Shown: positions 26,955 through 35,040 of the stretch, in pieces
Numbering within the stretch: the stretch's first letter is position 1
How the letters are laid out: each line of letters begins with the position of its first letter
Assembly (NCBI RefSeq): GCF_001273925.1
Contig: NZ_LIGG01000001.1
Location: 2,382,679-2,429,992 of the forward strand
Length of the DNA: 47,314 nt
Origin: Bacillus sp. FJAT-27251
Lineage (GTDB): Bacteria; Bacillota; Bacilli; Bacillales; Cytobacillaceae
Direction: 5' to 3'
Program-made: the position numbers and the translations under genes
Notes under the pieces: model-generated
Told to the model about the DNA's origin: nothing
The model's input: the letters and a program-made list of their open reading frames with translations, nothing else
Databases searched by the model: none

Positions 26955-27887
26955 TTAATTCTTCAAAAACTGATTTAGGGCAATCTTATTTTGCTTGAAA
27001 TCCACTTCCAGCACATCGCCAATCCCATCATAGCTTTTATTCTCAAAGCTGCCTTCTTCCGGTAGGCGCAATGTTTCGATATCTCCGCCTTCATTTGCCA
27101 ATATATCTTTTCCCATTGTTAATAGTGTGGATGTTTCAATGTTTGTTTCAATATATGTATCCAAGAGATCCAAAAGCTGCGGTATTTTTACAACACTATG
27201 GAGACCTGCCGCTTCTTCCTTTAATTTCGAGACAACTTCCTGCTGTCTTTCCACTCGTCCAAAATCGCTTAAACGGTCCTGGCGAAAACGGACATAACCC
27301 AGCAGTTCTTTGCCATTAAGTCTTTGTGTGCCTGGCTCAAGCGTCATTCCAATCCCATCAGACATCTCGTACGGTATGTCTACTTCAATCCCATCCGGAA
27401 CGAGAAGGTCGACTGCTTTTTCGAACCCTTTAAAATCGACAACCGCATATCGGTCGATATCGAGCCCGAAATTCAATTGAATGGTTTCCCTTAACAGCTC
27501 CGTACCTCCATATGTATAAGCGGCATTCAATTTTTGCTGGCCATGTTCAGGGATGAAAACATACATATCGCGCATGAGGGATATCAGCTTTACATCATTC
27601 GTTTCCGGATCATAATGGGCCACCATAATCGTGTCTGTCCGCGAGTCTTCCTCACCGCGCGAATCACTTCCTAATAATAGAACATTTACTGCTTCCATCT
27701 TCTTTTCCCCTTTATCAGGAGAATCATTTGCTTTAACTAATTCTGTTGGCTGGCTTAACTTTTTTACTGTTCCTTGAATGGATTGAAATACAGTAAAGAG
27801 GCCAATCATAAAAATTCCTATGAGAAGAAAAGCGCCGAAGACCCTTCCCCAGCGAATTCTCATTTTCCTTTTTCTTGTCTTTGTCAC
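26955..27887 (-). CDS. LytR-CpsA-Psr (LCP) family cell-wall polymer ligase
   Basis: The 310-residue membrane protein has a short basic cytoplasmic tail (TKTRKRKMRIRW), one membrane segment (GAFLLIGIFMIGLFTVF), and an extracellular LCP domain. The domain begins VNVLLLGSDSRGEEDSRTDTIM and continues with LISLMRDMYVFIPEHG, KLNAAYTYGG and YVRFRQDRLSDFGRVERQQEV. LCP enzymes attach teichoic acids or other undecaprenyl-linked polymers to peptidoglycan. The start is GTG 27887 with GGGTGGTG six bases ahead; the frame extending to 28088 has no ribosome site and a low-complexity N-terminus. Which paralogue (TagT/U/V-like or a regulatory LytR) cannot be told. Confidence 0.88.
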   Translation of the reverse strand: MTKTRKRKMRIRWGRVFGAFLLIGIFMIGLFTVFQSIQGTVKKLSQPTELVKANDSPDKGEKKMEAVNVLLLGSDSRGEEDSRTDTIMVAHYDPETNDVKLISLMRDMYVFIPEHGQQKLNAAYTYGGTELLRETIQLNFGLDIDRYAVVDFKGFEKAVDLLVPDGIEVDIPYEMSDGIGMTLEPGTQRLNGKELLGYVRFRQDRLSDFGRVERQQEVVSKLKEEAAGLHSVVKIPQLLDLLDTYIETNIETSTLLTMGKDILANEGGDIETLRLPEEGSFENKSYDGIGDVLEVDFKQNKIALNQFLKN

Positions 27888-28144
27888 TCTTTGCACCACC
27901 CAGACTGATATAACACGTTCTGAAAGAGTCATTATCGCATACTTAGTTTTCAACTCGGGGGTAATTAGGTTACAATTCGTTGATATTCTGATAACAGAAA
28001 GAGATACTCCTAGGTGCGGCAGAAAAAAAGAGCAGCGTGGAATGGTCATGGGGGTCGGTTGTATAATATATTTGGAAGTACATCCCAAATTTGAGTGAAC
28101 CTATTTAATAAGCAAACAGAAGTGACCGATTAAGGAGGAGTATT

Positions 28145-28579
28145 ATGGTGTTAAAAGTAAGACCTTTAGAAGACAGAGATTATGAATTGATTAAGTCTGC
28201 AGAAAGAGTAATAGAAAAGAATTATAAATATGGAAGACACCATATTGGTTCAGCAGTTAGAACAACTACCGGGAAAATTTTTTCAGCAGTTCACGTTGAA
28301 GCGAATGTAGGAAGAATAACGGTTTGCGGGGAAGCAATGGCAATTGGTAAGTCTATTTCCGAAGGGGAACACGAATTTGAAACAATCGTGGCAGTGGCTC
28401 ACCCACATCCACACGAAGACATAGAAAAATGTTGGGTGGTTGCCCCCTGTGGGATGTGTCGGGAGTTAATTAGTGATTATGGAAAAAATACAGACGTCAT
28501 CATTTCATATAACGGAAAATTAGGTAAGTGCAACGTACTGGAGTTATTGCCAGAAAAATACTCAAGTGATATTGAATAA
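28145..28579 (+). CDS. Cytidine deaminase-like (blasticidin-S deaminase-type) protein
   Basis: The 144-residue protein has the zinc deaminase signature: C61-G-E63 in VCGEAMAIG (E63 as proton shuttle) and P-C102-GM-C105 in APCGMCREL. The full-length small CDA fold fits nucleoside or nucleoside-antibiotic deaminases. The substrate could be cytidine or a drug such as blasticidin S; the VHVEANVGRIT segment is closer to the latter type by eye. It has a strong ribosome site AAGGAGGAG. Codon use is visibly more AT-rich than in neighbouring genes, which hints at recent acquisition. It stands alone with its own terminator. Confidence 0.78.
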   Translation: MVLKVRPLEDRDYELIKSAERVIEKNYKYGRHHIGSAVRTTTGKIFSAVHVEANVGRITVCGEAMAIGKSISEGEHEFETIVAVAHPHPHEDIEKCWVVAPCGMCRELISDYGKNTDVIISYNGKLGKCNVLELLPEKYSSDIE

Positions 28580-28596
28580 TTCCATATTTGAAGAAG

Positions 28597-28625
28597 AAAA
28601 AGCAGGAGATATATCCTGCTTTTCT
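28597..28625 (+). terminator. Terminator after the deaminase-like gene
   Basis: AAAAGCAGGA pairs with TCCTGCTTTT around a short AT loop and is followed by CTTG. Confidence 0.75.
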
Positions 28626-28693
28626 TGTATTATTAACTAACTTTTATGCTAATAGCATTGCTAATTGTATGGTGAAATTTGTACTCAAAAACT

Positions 28694-29053
28694 CTATTGA
28701 ACTGGCGACAAGATTTCTTTCACTTTTGATACGACAGCCCCTGGGCTGAAAGGCTTTGCGATAAAATCGTTTGCTCCAAGGTTTAAACTCTGTAATTGGT
28801 CTTTTTGCTCGGCCTTTGCTGAAAGCATGATGGCAGGCGTGTCTTTTTCTTTTCTAAGTTCTTCAAGCACCTTGAATCCATCTTTGCCAGGCATTAAAAT
28901 ATCTAAAATGATGAGATCGTAATGTTCATTCAAAGCCTGAATCAACCCGTCGTTCCCATTATCAGCAATATCCACCATATAGTGTTCCCGTTCCAGGTAA
29001 ATCTTTAATAGCTTACTGATTCTGACCTCATCTTCCACAATTAAAATTTTCAA
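28694..29053 (-). CDS. Stand-alone response-regulator receiver protein
   Basis: The 119-residue CheY-like receiver domain has no output domain. The acidic pocket E7/D8 (LIVEDE), phospho-acceptor D51 (LIILDILMPGKDG) and K100 (FIAKPFSP) are all present, so it should be phosphorylated. I start it at TTG 29053 (MKILIVEDE), the usual family start, with GGGGGT upstream; an ATG at 29080 in frame adds nine residues but has no ribosome site. No histidine kinase is adjacent, so the partner is unknown. The sequence up to the receiver resembles OmpR-type regulators, so it could be a truncated one that has lost its DNA-binding part. Confidence 0.8.
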   Translation of the reverse strand: MKILIVEDEVRISKLLKIYLEREHYMVDIADNGNDGLIQALNEHYDLIILDILMPGKDGFKVLEELRKEKDTPAIMLSAKAEQKDQLQSLNLGANDFIAKPFSPGAVVSKVKEILSPVQ

Positions 29054-29457
29054 CTTCCAAGCAACCCCCAAATAATCCATATAAAACTAATTCTACACTA
29101 AATGAGGTTTTCCTTGTAGATATAGGTAGAATTACATTTGGCAAGTGTCGAACGGGGAGACCAATTACGTTCACCAAATTGACATAAATATTCATTTTTT
29201 ATAATTGATATTTCGACATGAAAAGGGAGGAATATATAGGAGATTTATCATAGGTTCATATTAATAGGGTGAATTCATGCGGATTTTGTAAAAAAAGGGA
29301 GTATGAGGTCGACTTAATGAAATTCCCTCTAGAGAGATTCCTTGTTACAATAAAAAATACAAACAGTTAATAAAAAAAATGGGGAAATTTCCCCTGTTTT
29401 TCTAATATAAATGTTGAAAAAGCTTGAAACAAAATACCTATATTGGGAGGTCTTGAT
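29054..29457. other. AT-rich intergenic region, no gene seen
   Basis: About 400 bases separate the receiver gene and the small ORF. The only clear structure is the palindrome GGGGAAATTTCCCC at 29381-29394, followed by TGTTTTTC, which could act as a terminator or leader hairpin of the small gene. Short start-stop pairs exist but none with both a ribosome site and useful length. Confidence 0.5.
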
Positions 29458-29550
29458 ATGGTATTCAAGGTAAGATTTTGGAACCGCTTAACCAAAAATC
29501 AGAAATTACGGCTGCTGAAGCAAAAAGCTCAACTTAAGGAAGTTGTCTAG
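29458..29550 (+). CDS. Small basic protein, 30 residues, unknown
   Basis: The ATG at 29458 has a strong ribosome site (GGGAGGTC) at good distance, and the frame is closed by TAG, with a terminator hairpin 37 bases later. The peptide (MVFKVRFWNRLTKNQ then KLRLLKQKAQLKEVV) is strongly basic and could form one amphipathic helix. Size and charge recall the small Fur-regulated basic proteins of Bacillus, but no specific match can be claimed. The promoter, ribosome site, frame and terminator together make it a plausible gene. Confidence 0.45.
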   Translation: MVFKVRFWNRLTKNQKLRLLKQKAQLKEVV

Positions 29551-29586
29551 TTTTACAGACCGTTCATTCCAATAAAAATAGGTAGT

Positions 29587-29618
29587 ACGCACAGGAATGA
29601 TGACTTGTGCGTTTTTTG
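29587..29618 (+). terminator. Terminator after the 30-residue ORF
   Basis: ACGCACA and TGTGCGT form a stem around a 12-base loop, followed by six T. It has no other plus-strand gene to serve, which supports the small ORF. Confidence 0.75.
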
Positions 29619-29654
29619 CTTTGGCCCTGCCTATGAGGGGGCGGCCTTCTTTCT

Positions 29655-29689
29655 GAAAAAACCGCCAGAACTTAGTAGTCCTGGCGGTT
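29655..29689 (-). terminator. Terminator of chaB
   Basis: AACCGCCAG (29660-29668) pairs with CTGGCGGTT (29681-29689); on the minus strand a T run follows. It lies just past the chaB stop codon. Confidence 0.85.
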
Positions 29690-29695
29690 CCCTGT

Positions 29696-29902
29696 TCAAT
29701 CATCTTCTCTTTCCACCCAGTTTCCATCGCCGTCTTTTTCGTATTTATTCTTGACGGCACTCCATGCCACCTTGAAAGCTGTCTCTTCTTCCTTATATTC
29801 TTCACTTGCAGAGTTAAAGGCTTCCTTGAAAATCTCCTGTGCATGGTGGGGCAGGTTGTCTTTTACGGCATCAGGAAGGTCATTCAACGTTTTATAAGGC
29901 AT
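29696..29902 (-). CDS. chaB: ChaB family protein
   Basis: The 68-residue protein has the compact ChaB fold signature LPDAVKDNLPHHAQEIFKEA followed by FNSASEEY and AFKVAWSAVKNKYEKDGDGNWV. ChaB was named as a putative regulator of cation transport beside ChaA in enterics; in Bacilli it is a small soluble protein of uncertain role, often stress-related. The ribosome site AGGAGGAG is strong. No transporter gene is next to it. Confidence 0.88.
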   Translation of the reverse strand: MPYKTLNDLPDAVKDNLPHHAQEIFKEAFNSASEEYKEEETAFKVAWSAVKNKYEKDGDGNWVEREDD

Positions 29903-30128
29903 GATCGCTCCTCCTGTCTAATTATGGTCCCTGTTTAGCATATAGGGTACAGTAGCATTTTTACCCGGAAGAACGGAGATGAAAACAGTTGCGGGAGTGG
30001 TAGGGGCTGGAGTTCTTACAGGGAGGTGTCACTGGAAGGGGAGTATTTTGAAGATTCAAAGTTCCTTTGATAAAATAAAAGGGATTGTGCAAGTTGTAAC
30101 GAATATAAGTATTCAGGAGGTGTTTCTA

Positions 30129-30383
30129 TTGGTTATTCGCAGAAAAGCCGATATTGAAAAACTGAAAGAGCGCTTTGTGGAGTTCGCCGAGTTCGACGGC
30201 GAAAAGCATTATCTAGCAGCCCATGACTTTGCCCATTCCGGGACGATTACTTTCATGCGGTATGAAGATGGCCATTTGACCGTGCACAGGAAAAATGATC
30301 GTTTTTGGGATTTAGAGGAGCTTCCAATCGACTGGGACGAGCTGTGGGGATACAGGAAATCGCTGAATAGTGCATTAAGATAG
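30129..30383 (+). CDS. Small protein of unknown function, 84 residues
   Basis: The TTG start at 30129 has AGGAGG eight bases upstream; the longer frame back to 29979 has no site and is not protein-like. The protein is rich in charged and aromatic residues (RRKADIEKLKERFVEFAEFD, then HDFAHSGTITFMRYEDG and FWDLEELPIDWDELWGYR). No signal peptide or membrane segment is seen. I do not recognise the family. A terminator overlaps its stop codon, so it is a single-gene unit. Confidence 0.65.
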   Translation: MVIRRKADIEKLKERFVEFAEFDGEKHYLAAHDFAHSGTITFMRYEDGHLTVHRKNDRFWDLEELPIDWDELWGYRKSLNSALR

Positions 30384-30415
30384 CGTCAGGCTTTGTAGCC
30401 TGGCGCTATTTTTTT
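30382..30415 (+). terminator. Terminator after the 84-residue protein gene
   Basis: AGCGTCAGGCT pairs with AGCCTGGCGCT (one G-T pair) around TTGT, followed by seven T. Confidence 0.88.
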
Positions 30416-30509
30416 GTCTTTAAAATTAATCCCATATGTTAGTATTTGAAAAGATAATATAACTAAAGTAGGGTATTGGTAGAAAGAATAATGATATAGG
30501 AGAGTGGCA

Positions 30510-31583
30510 ATGAAAATATTATTAACTGGTTCCACAGGATTTGTCGGGAAACAATTAACGCTGAGCCTGCTTGAGGATGGCCATGATGTATATGCCCTTG
30601 TACGGAATCAAAAAAAAGCGGAGAATCTCGTTGCTTCAACACCGTTCCATCTCCGTGAACATTTACATCTGGTAGAAGGAGATATTACCCGGGATCATGC
30701 AGGGATTGCGGAGGACACGATACAATCCTTAACGCAAAACATTCATGCGGTCTATCATATGGCAGCCTTTCTTTCTTTTCATAGAGAAGATAAGGAAAAA
30801 ACGTTCAAGATTAATTATGAGGGAACAAAAAATATATTGGAGCTTGCGAGGAGGCTGAAGGCCAATCATTTCTTCCACGTAAGCACTGCCTATACGCTCG
30901 GCAAAAAGTCTGAAGCAAGAGAGGAATTGCATTCAGTTGACCTTCCTTACAACAATTATTATGAAGAAAGCAAGTGTCAGGCCGAGCATCTGGCTTTCCA
31001 GTATAAAGATTTTTTCAATGTGAGTATCTTTCGTCCATCCATCATTATTGGCGATTCAAGGACGGGAGAGGCAGATTCGGCTTTTGCTTTGTATGGGATC
31101 ATTAGGAGTTTTGATCTGCTCAAAAGAAGGATGGATAGACAGAAATCCCCTCAAAAAAACTTTAGGTTCCTCTGCAATCCAGAAATTCCCCAGAACTTTG
31201 TTCCAGTTGATTATGTGGTAAAGGTATTAAGTGCGGCTCTGGAACATGCCGAAGACAAGACGATTTATCATATAACCAATTCCAACCCTCCAACCAATCA
31301 GCAAATCTGTGATATGATCAGGAGCTCTCTTGATATGTGGAATGTTGAAGTCGTCCCAACCAGCTATCAGGGGGAACTCACAGCTGAGGAAACCAGATTT
31401 AACGAACCTATAAGCGTTTTTTACCCATACTGGGAAAGGGCTATAGAATTTTTTGATGACAACACGAGAAGATTGCTGGAGAAAGCAAACCTAAAGCCAT
31501 TGGACTTAACGGAGGATATGCTGAAAAAAATAGTTTCGGGAAGCAAGGAAGAAGAAACAGAAGTTTTAGCAGCAAAGGGCTGA
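30510..31583 (+). CDS. Extended SDR: NAD-dependent epimerase/dehydratase or acyl reductase-like
   Basis: The 357-residue extended short-chain dehydrogenase has the cofactor motif LLTGSTGFVGKQL at the N-terminus, MAAFLSF in the NAA position, and the active-site YxxxK in NNYYEESKCQAEHLA (Y and K present). It resembles the NAD_binding_4 (male-sterility/thioester reductase) branch, with VSTAY and RPSIIIGDSRTGE. Its reaction is therefore either reduction of an acyl thioester or sugar epimerisation; no partner gene resolves this. The start ATG at 30510 has ATAGGAGA; GTG 30504 is too close to the site. A single-gene unit with a terminator. Confidence 0.8.
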   Translation: MKILLTGSTGFVGKQLTLSLLEDGHDVYALVRNQKKAENLVASTPFHLREHLHLVEGDITRDHAGIAEDTIQSLTQNIHAVYHMAAFLSFHREDKEKTFKINYEGTKNILELARRLKANHFFHVSTAYTLGKKSEAREELHSVDLPYNNYYEESKCQAEHLAFQYKDFFNVSIFRPSIIIGDSRTGEADSAFALYGIIRSFDLLKRRMDRQKSPQKNFRFLCNPEIPQNFVPVDYVVKVLSAALEHAEDKTIYHITNSNPPTNQQICDMIRSSLDMWNVEVVPTSYQGELTAEETRFNEPISVFYPYWERAIEFFDDNTRRLLEKANLKPLDLTEDMLKKIVSGSKEEETEVLAAKG

Positions 31584-31591
31584 CCAAGGTT

Positions 31592-31628
31592 AAGAGGTGC
31601 TCGTCCTGGGGACGGGCACCTCTTTTGG
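31592..31628 (+). terminator. Terminator after the extended SDR
   Basis: GAGGTGC(T)CGTCC pairs with GGAC-GGGCACCTC around a short loop, followed by TTTTGG. Confidence 0.8.
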
Positions 31629-31668
31629 TTGAGAGCGGTACTTTTTTTGTAAAAGCAAGGCCTTCTAT

Positions 31669-34485
31669 TTATTCACGGTCCCTGCCTTTTTCAAAGAAGG
31701 ATTTTTCTATTTTATTATTCTGGGGTTTTCCTTTTTTGTCCTTCAGTTTGCCTTTTCCTTTGCCTTTCTTCTCCACTTCGGTGCCAACGGAAGCATAGAT
31801 GGAGTTGGCAAGGAAGCGGTAGCTGTATTGCGTGTGGGCACGGAAGGCCAAATCATTGGCAAAAAGGGTGATGCTGGAATCTTCAAAGTTTTGCGTGAAG
31901 GCAAGAGTCTTACCTTTTGCCTGTTCATGGCCAGGCCACCAGCCGGCAACATAGAAATCATCACTGCCGCTGATCGTTGCCAGTACTTCTGCTTCAGCAG
32001 GAAGTGATGTAATCCATGCTCCATTGGTTGTGTAAAGCAGCTCATTCGCCTCATAACCGGATGTCAGCACATGGTCGTTCACCTTTGCCTTTAAAAGTCC
32101 TTCATGGCCATTGCTCGTGCGGGCGAAATCAAATCCAGCCAGCGCGCCGCTGTTCTTTACAGCATTTAATGCGTTCAAGCCGATTCCTACATAGTCTTTG
32201 CCGGACAGGTTATTCACATTAAATGTTCCGTTGTCACTGATAATGACATCCGCATCCGCTTGGTCCACGATGTTGAAACCTAGTTCCTTGACGGAGAAAC
32301 GCAGCTGTGAAGAGCCTGTTACAGCAACCTTCGGCTGGGACAGCTTTTCTGTTTTAATAGCATTGGAAGTACCAAGTGATTTCGCTTCGAAATAATAATC
32401 CTTGCCATAAGCCTGCAGATCTTTTGTGCTGACAATAAAGTCGCCTTTATTTACGCCGGCTTTCGTTTCGGTTGCTTTTTCGACCACTGCTCCATTTTTC
32501 AGCAGCTCATTTACGAGTTTAATGGTGTCATTATTAGTATTTGCCAGCACTTGTTTAGGTGTCTTGCCGGTGATTTGGCCGGTTGGAGAGGTTACATTTT
32601 CAACTTCAACCGTGTGTTTATCAAAGGCACCAGCCTGTCGTACTTCATGAATATCAAATCCGCGCAGGGCCGGGAAATTTACGACAATTGGGTCGTACAT
32701 CGCCGCCCAGTCGGATACATTGTCGCCTTTATAAAGCATGGCGTTTGCCAGGCCGCGTTTTGCCTGGTTCATTGGGACGACAAACGTGCCTTTAGGATAC
32801 AGTGTTCCATTCACTTTCATGTTTTTAGTACTTTGCTCTACTTTTACGCCATTCCGAAGCAGGTAATCGACCATATTGTGAGCTTCAAGATTGTTTTTCT
32901 GCTCTTTGTCATCAGTTGGGATCACATAGTAGTCAGGGAAGAAGTTTTCATTCTCTCCTCTTTGGCGGCCGATTGATTTTCCCGCAGCATTGACATAATA
33001 TTCATCCACAGCACGGTTGTCCTCACCGTTTACGCCGCGCTTGAAAATTTCCAGCTGGTTCTTGTAGAGCTCGTCCTTGTTTTCAGTCACATAAAGTATT
33101 CCTCCTAAGCCTGCACCAACCATTGCGCGGTAGCTATCCTGGCTAAGCGCCGGAACTTCGATTGTATGGCCAATCGACCCGTGGAGCATCGCGAACGTCG
33201 CTGTATAAGCTGGTGTCATGTCATCCCAGCCATCTTCCCAAGCTTGTGCCGGAATGAAATAAGAGTCCAGTTTCGAGTTTCCAATCCCTGCTTGTCCCAT
33301 CGCATGGGCTTCTTCGATCATGGCCGGGTGCAGCAGGTCATATTCATAGTTCGGATTATGCGGCGGTGTCGTCGGCTCAATTAAAAATCCGTTCACATAG
33401 CCGTGCATATCCAGGAAAGAGAGCGGCGTCCATTTTGCAATCACTTCTGTAACGGCCTGGGTCTCTACCTGCGTTTGGTAATGATTGTCACGGTTCAAGT
33501 CAAAACCATTGGCATTCGCCCTGGTGTTGGCGACGCGGCCATCCGGATTATTGGTAAACATGTAGAGGAAAATCACATCGTCCAGAACTTCGTCGACGTT
33601 AAGCGTGACCGTTTCCTCCTTACCTTCCTTTCCTGTTTTAAAGGTAACTTCATCTTCAACCGCAAATTCCTTCAGCAAGTTTACTTGAGCGTCAACGCCT
33701 TCTACCTCATCCGGGTGGATATTGTTAATCCAAACGGGAACCTGGTAGTCGCCCATTGTTCCGTTTTTGATTTTTTCCTGAAGGCTTTCAGGGTTTTCGA
33801 GCGCTGTCGGCAGCGTTTCGTTTAAATATTTGTCTGCCGCCTTTTTATCTTTTGCCAAAATGACAAAATGAAGGTCACGGCCTTCTACGCTTTTGCCAAG
33901 GCTCTGGTATTCCAGGTAGCGGTCATTTTCGGATTTTGCTTCTTCGAAGATCGAGTCAATCGCCGGCTTCAGCTGGTCATAAAATAGGAACTCGTCATAG
34001 ACATTGAGCTTGACCGTAGTGGCTGCCTTTGTTTCCGTGTCAGGGCTGACCATCGCCAGTTCATAATCGCCAATGAACTGCTGGTACTGAGTGCGGATGG
34101 TACGATTTGATAGATTGTCACGATTAAACAATAAACCAAATTCTAAAGTAGCTTTAACGGTTGTATCGTCTACATAATGAGGCTCTTCCACAACTGTAAT
34201 GAAGGGGTCTCCATCAAAAGTGGTTCCGCTAGTCCACTTTTTCCACTCCGAAATATCCTTCCCGCCAAACTGGAACTCCAGCTGGCTTAAATCTGCGTTT
34301 TCTCCCAATTTCGCTTCGACTTCAACTGTCCTGACTTCCGTCATTGAGAAAAGCTCCCTGCTTGTCTTCAATTCTACTGTTTCCAGTGCTTCCGCTGTGC
34401 TATTTGCCAGAGCAGGGAAGGCTGATGCAGAGAACAGGGACAGCACCATCATCAATGCCAGCAAACTCGCAAAATGCTTTTTCAT
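31669..34485 (-). CDS. Large secreted M14-family zinc carboxypeptidase
   Basis: The 938-residue exported protein has signal peptide MKKHFASLLALMMVLSLF...ALA (cleavage near 27). An N-terminal beta-rich domain (~35-165) precedes the M14 peptidase domain. Zinc ligands H257 and E260 lie in NNIHPDEVEG, and H361 lies in LDMHGYVNGF. The NPDGRVANTRANANGFDLNRD block is typical. A C-terminal part (~560-900) resembles the glutamine-amidotransferase-like domain seen in large M14 proteins, and the end is very Lys-rich (GKGKGKLKDKKGK), which may bind the anionic wall. Likely role: extracellular peptide or peptidoglycan peptide degradation. It stands alone; AAGGATGG precedes the start. Confidence 0.88.
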   Translation of the reverse strand: MKKHFASLLALMMVLSLFSASAFPALANSTAEALETVELKTSRELFSMTEVRTVEVEAKLGENADLSQLEFQFGGKDISEWKKWTSGTTFDGDPFITVVEEPHYVDDTTVKATLEFGLLFNRDNLSNRTIRTQYQQFIGDYELAMVSPDTETKAATTVKLNVYDEFLFYDQLKPAIDSIFEEAKSENDRYLEYQSLGKSVEGRDLHFVILAKDKKAADKYLNETLPTALENPESLQEKIKNGTMGDYQVPVWINNIHPDEVEGVDAQVNLLKEFAVEDEVTFKTGKEGKEETVTLNVDEVLDDVIFLYMFTNNPDGRVANTRANANGFDLNRDNHYQTQVETQAVTEVIAKWTPLSFLDMHGYVNGFLIEPTTPPHNPNYEYDLLHPAMIEEAHAMGQAGIGNSKLDSYFIPAQAWEDGWDDMTPAYTATFAMLHGSIGHTIEVPALSQDSYRAMVGAGLGGILYVTENKDELYKNQLEIFKRGVNGEDNRAVDEYYVNAAGKSIGRQRGENENFFPDYYVIPTDDKEQKNNLEAHNMVDYLLRNGVKVEQSTKNMKVNGTLYPKGTFVVPMNQAKRGLANAMLYKGDNVSDWAAMYDPIVVNFPALRGFDIHEVRQAGAFDKHTVEVENVTSPTGQITGKTPKQVLANTNNDTIKLVNELLKNGAVVEKATETKAGVNKGDFIVSTKDLQAYGKDYYFEAKSLGTSNAIKTEKLSQPKVAVTGSSQLRFSVKELGFNIVDQADADVIISDNGTFNVNNLSGKDYVGIGLNALNAVKNSGALAGFDFARTSNGHEGLLKAKVNDHVLTSGYEANELLYTTNGAWITSLPAEAEVLATISGSDDFYVAGWWPGHEQAKGKTLAFTQNFEDSSITLFANDLAFRAHTQYSYRFLANSIYASVGTEVEKKGKGKGKLKDKKGKPQNNKIEKSFFEKGRDRE

Positions 34486-34660
34486 CCAACCATCCTTTCT
34501 ATGTAGTTAGTAAGTTACTAATCTAACATAACAGAATATTTGGATAAATTTAAGCAATATCCTTCGGAAAACGGAATATTATCTTCGATAAAAAATGAGT
34601 ATATAGGGTGTTTTGAAAACCAAATGGGGAGATGCTGCAAGACGCTTTTTAAAAGAACGA

Positions 34661-34682
34661 TGGCTGAACCTTTTGTTCAGCC
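34661..34682 (-). terminator. Possible terminator of the 59-residue gene
   Basis: TGGCTGAAC pairs with GTTCAGCCA over a five-base loop; on the minus strand a weaker T-rich stretch follows after several bases. Confidence 0.4.
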
Positions 34683-34710
34683 ACACATTTCCAGGAAAAA
34701 TCTATTTGTC

Positions 34711-34890
34711 TCATGATTGGTTCGGCGGCGCTTCTTCTTCCAGCTCCCTTGCTTCTTCAATGTTCGTTGAGCCTTCTCTCATGTGCACAGAGCCGCCTGA
34801 TAACCCTTCATTGATGATGCGGTCCACATCCAGATATACTTTGTCTTTGCCTTCATGCTGAAGATCCCTTTTTGCTTCTTTTTCTTGCAT
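34711..34890 (-). CDS. Small conserved-looking acidic protein, 59 residues
   Basis: The ATG at 34890 has AAGGAGGG upstream; the frame back to 34941 is rejected. The peptide MQEKEAKRDLQHEGKDKVYL leads into DVDRIINEGLSGGSVHMRE, and the tail is strongly acidic (EEARELEEEAPPNQS). No membrane segment or cysteine is seen. It looks like the short cytosolic or spore-associated proteins common in Bacillaceae, but I do not recognise a named family. Confidence 0.6.
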   Translation of the reverse strand: MQEKEAKRDLQHEGKDKVYLDVDRIINEGLSGGSVHMREGSTNIEEARELEEEAPPNQS

Positions 34891-35040
34891 TCCATTTTCC
34901 CTCCTTTTCCTGTTAATTTGGACATTCGGAAACCTTCTCATTCATACATCCATTTATTCTCTTCCAAAAAAAGGTTTATAATGTAAAGAGAGACTATAAT
35001 GTTGGCTGTTTACGTTGGAATTTTTAATAGGAGTGGTCTT

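Noticed and set aside
27888-28088. Longer LCP protein starting at 28088
   Set aside because: The added N-terminus is not protein-like; GTG 27887 has a good ribosome site just ahead of the membrane segment.
29506-29844. 112-residue minus-strand frame overlapping chaB
   Set aside because: Shadow of chaB in another frame running through two terminators.
29979-30128. N-terminal extension of the 84-residue protein
   Set aside because: No ribosome site at 29979, while TTG 30129 has AGGAGG at proper distance.
34613-34861. Plus-strand frame opposite the 59-residue gene
   Set aside because: Antisense shadow with no ribosome site; the minus-strand gene has AAGGAGGG.
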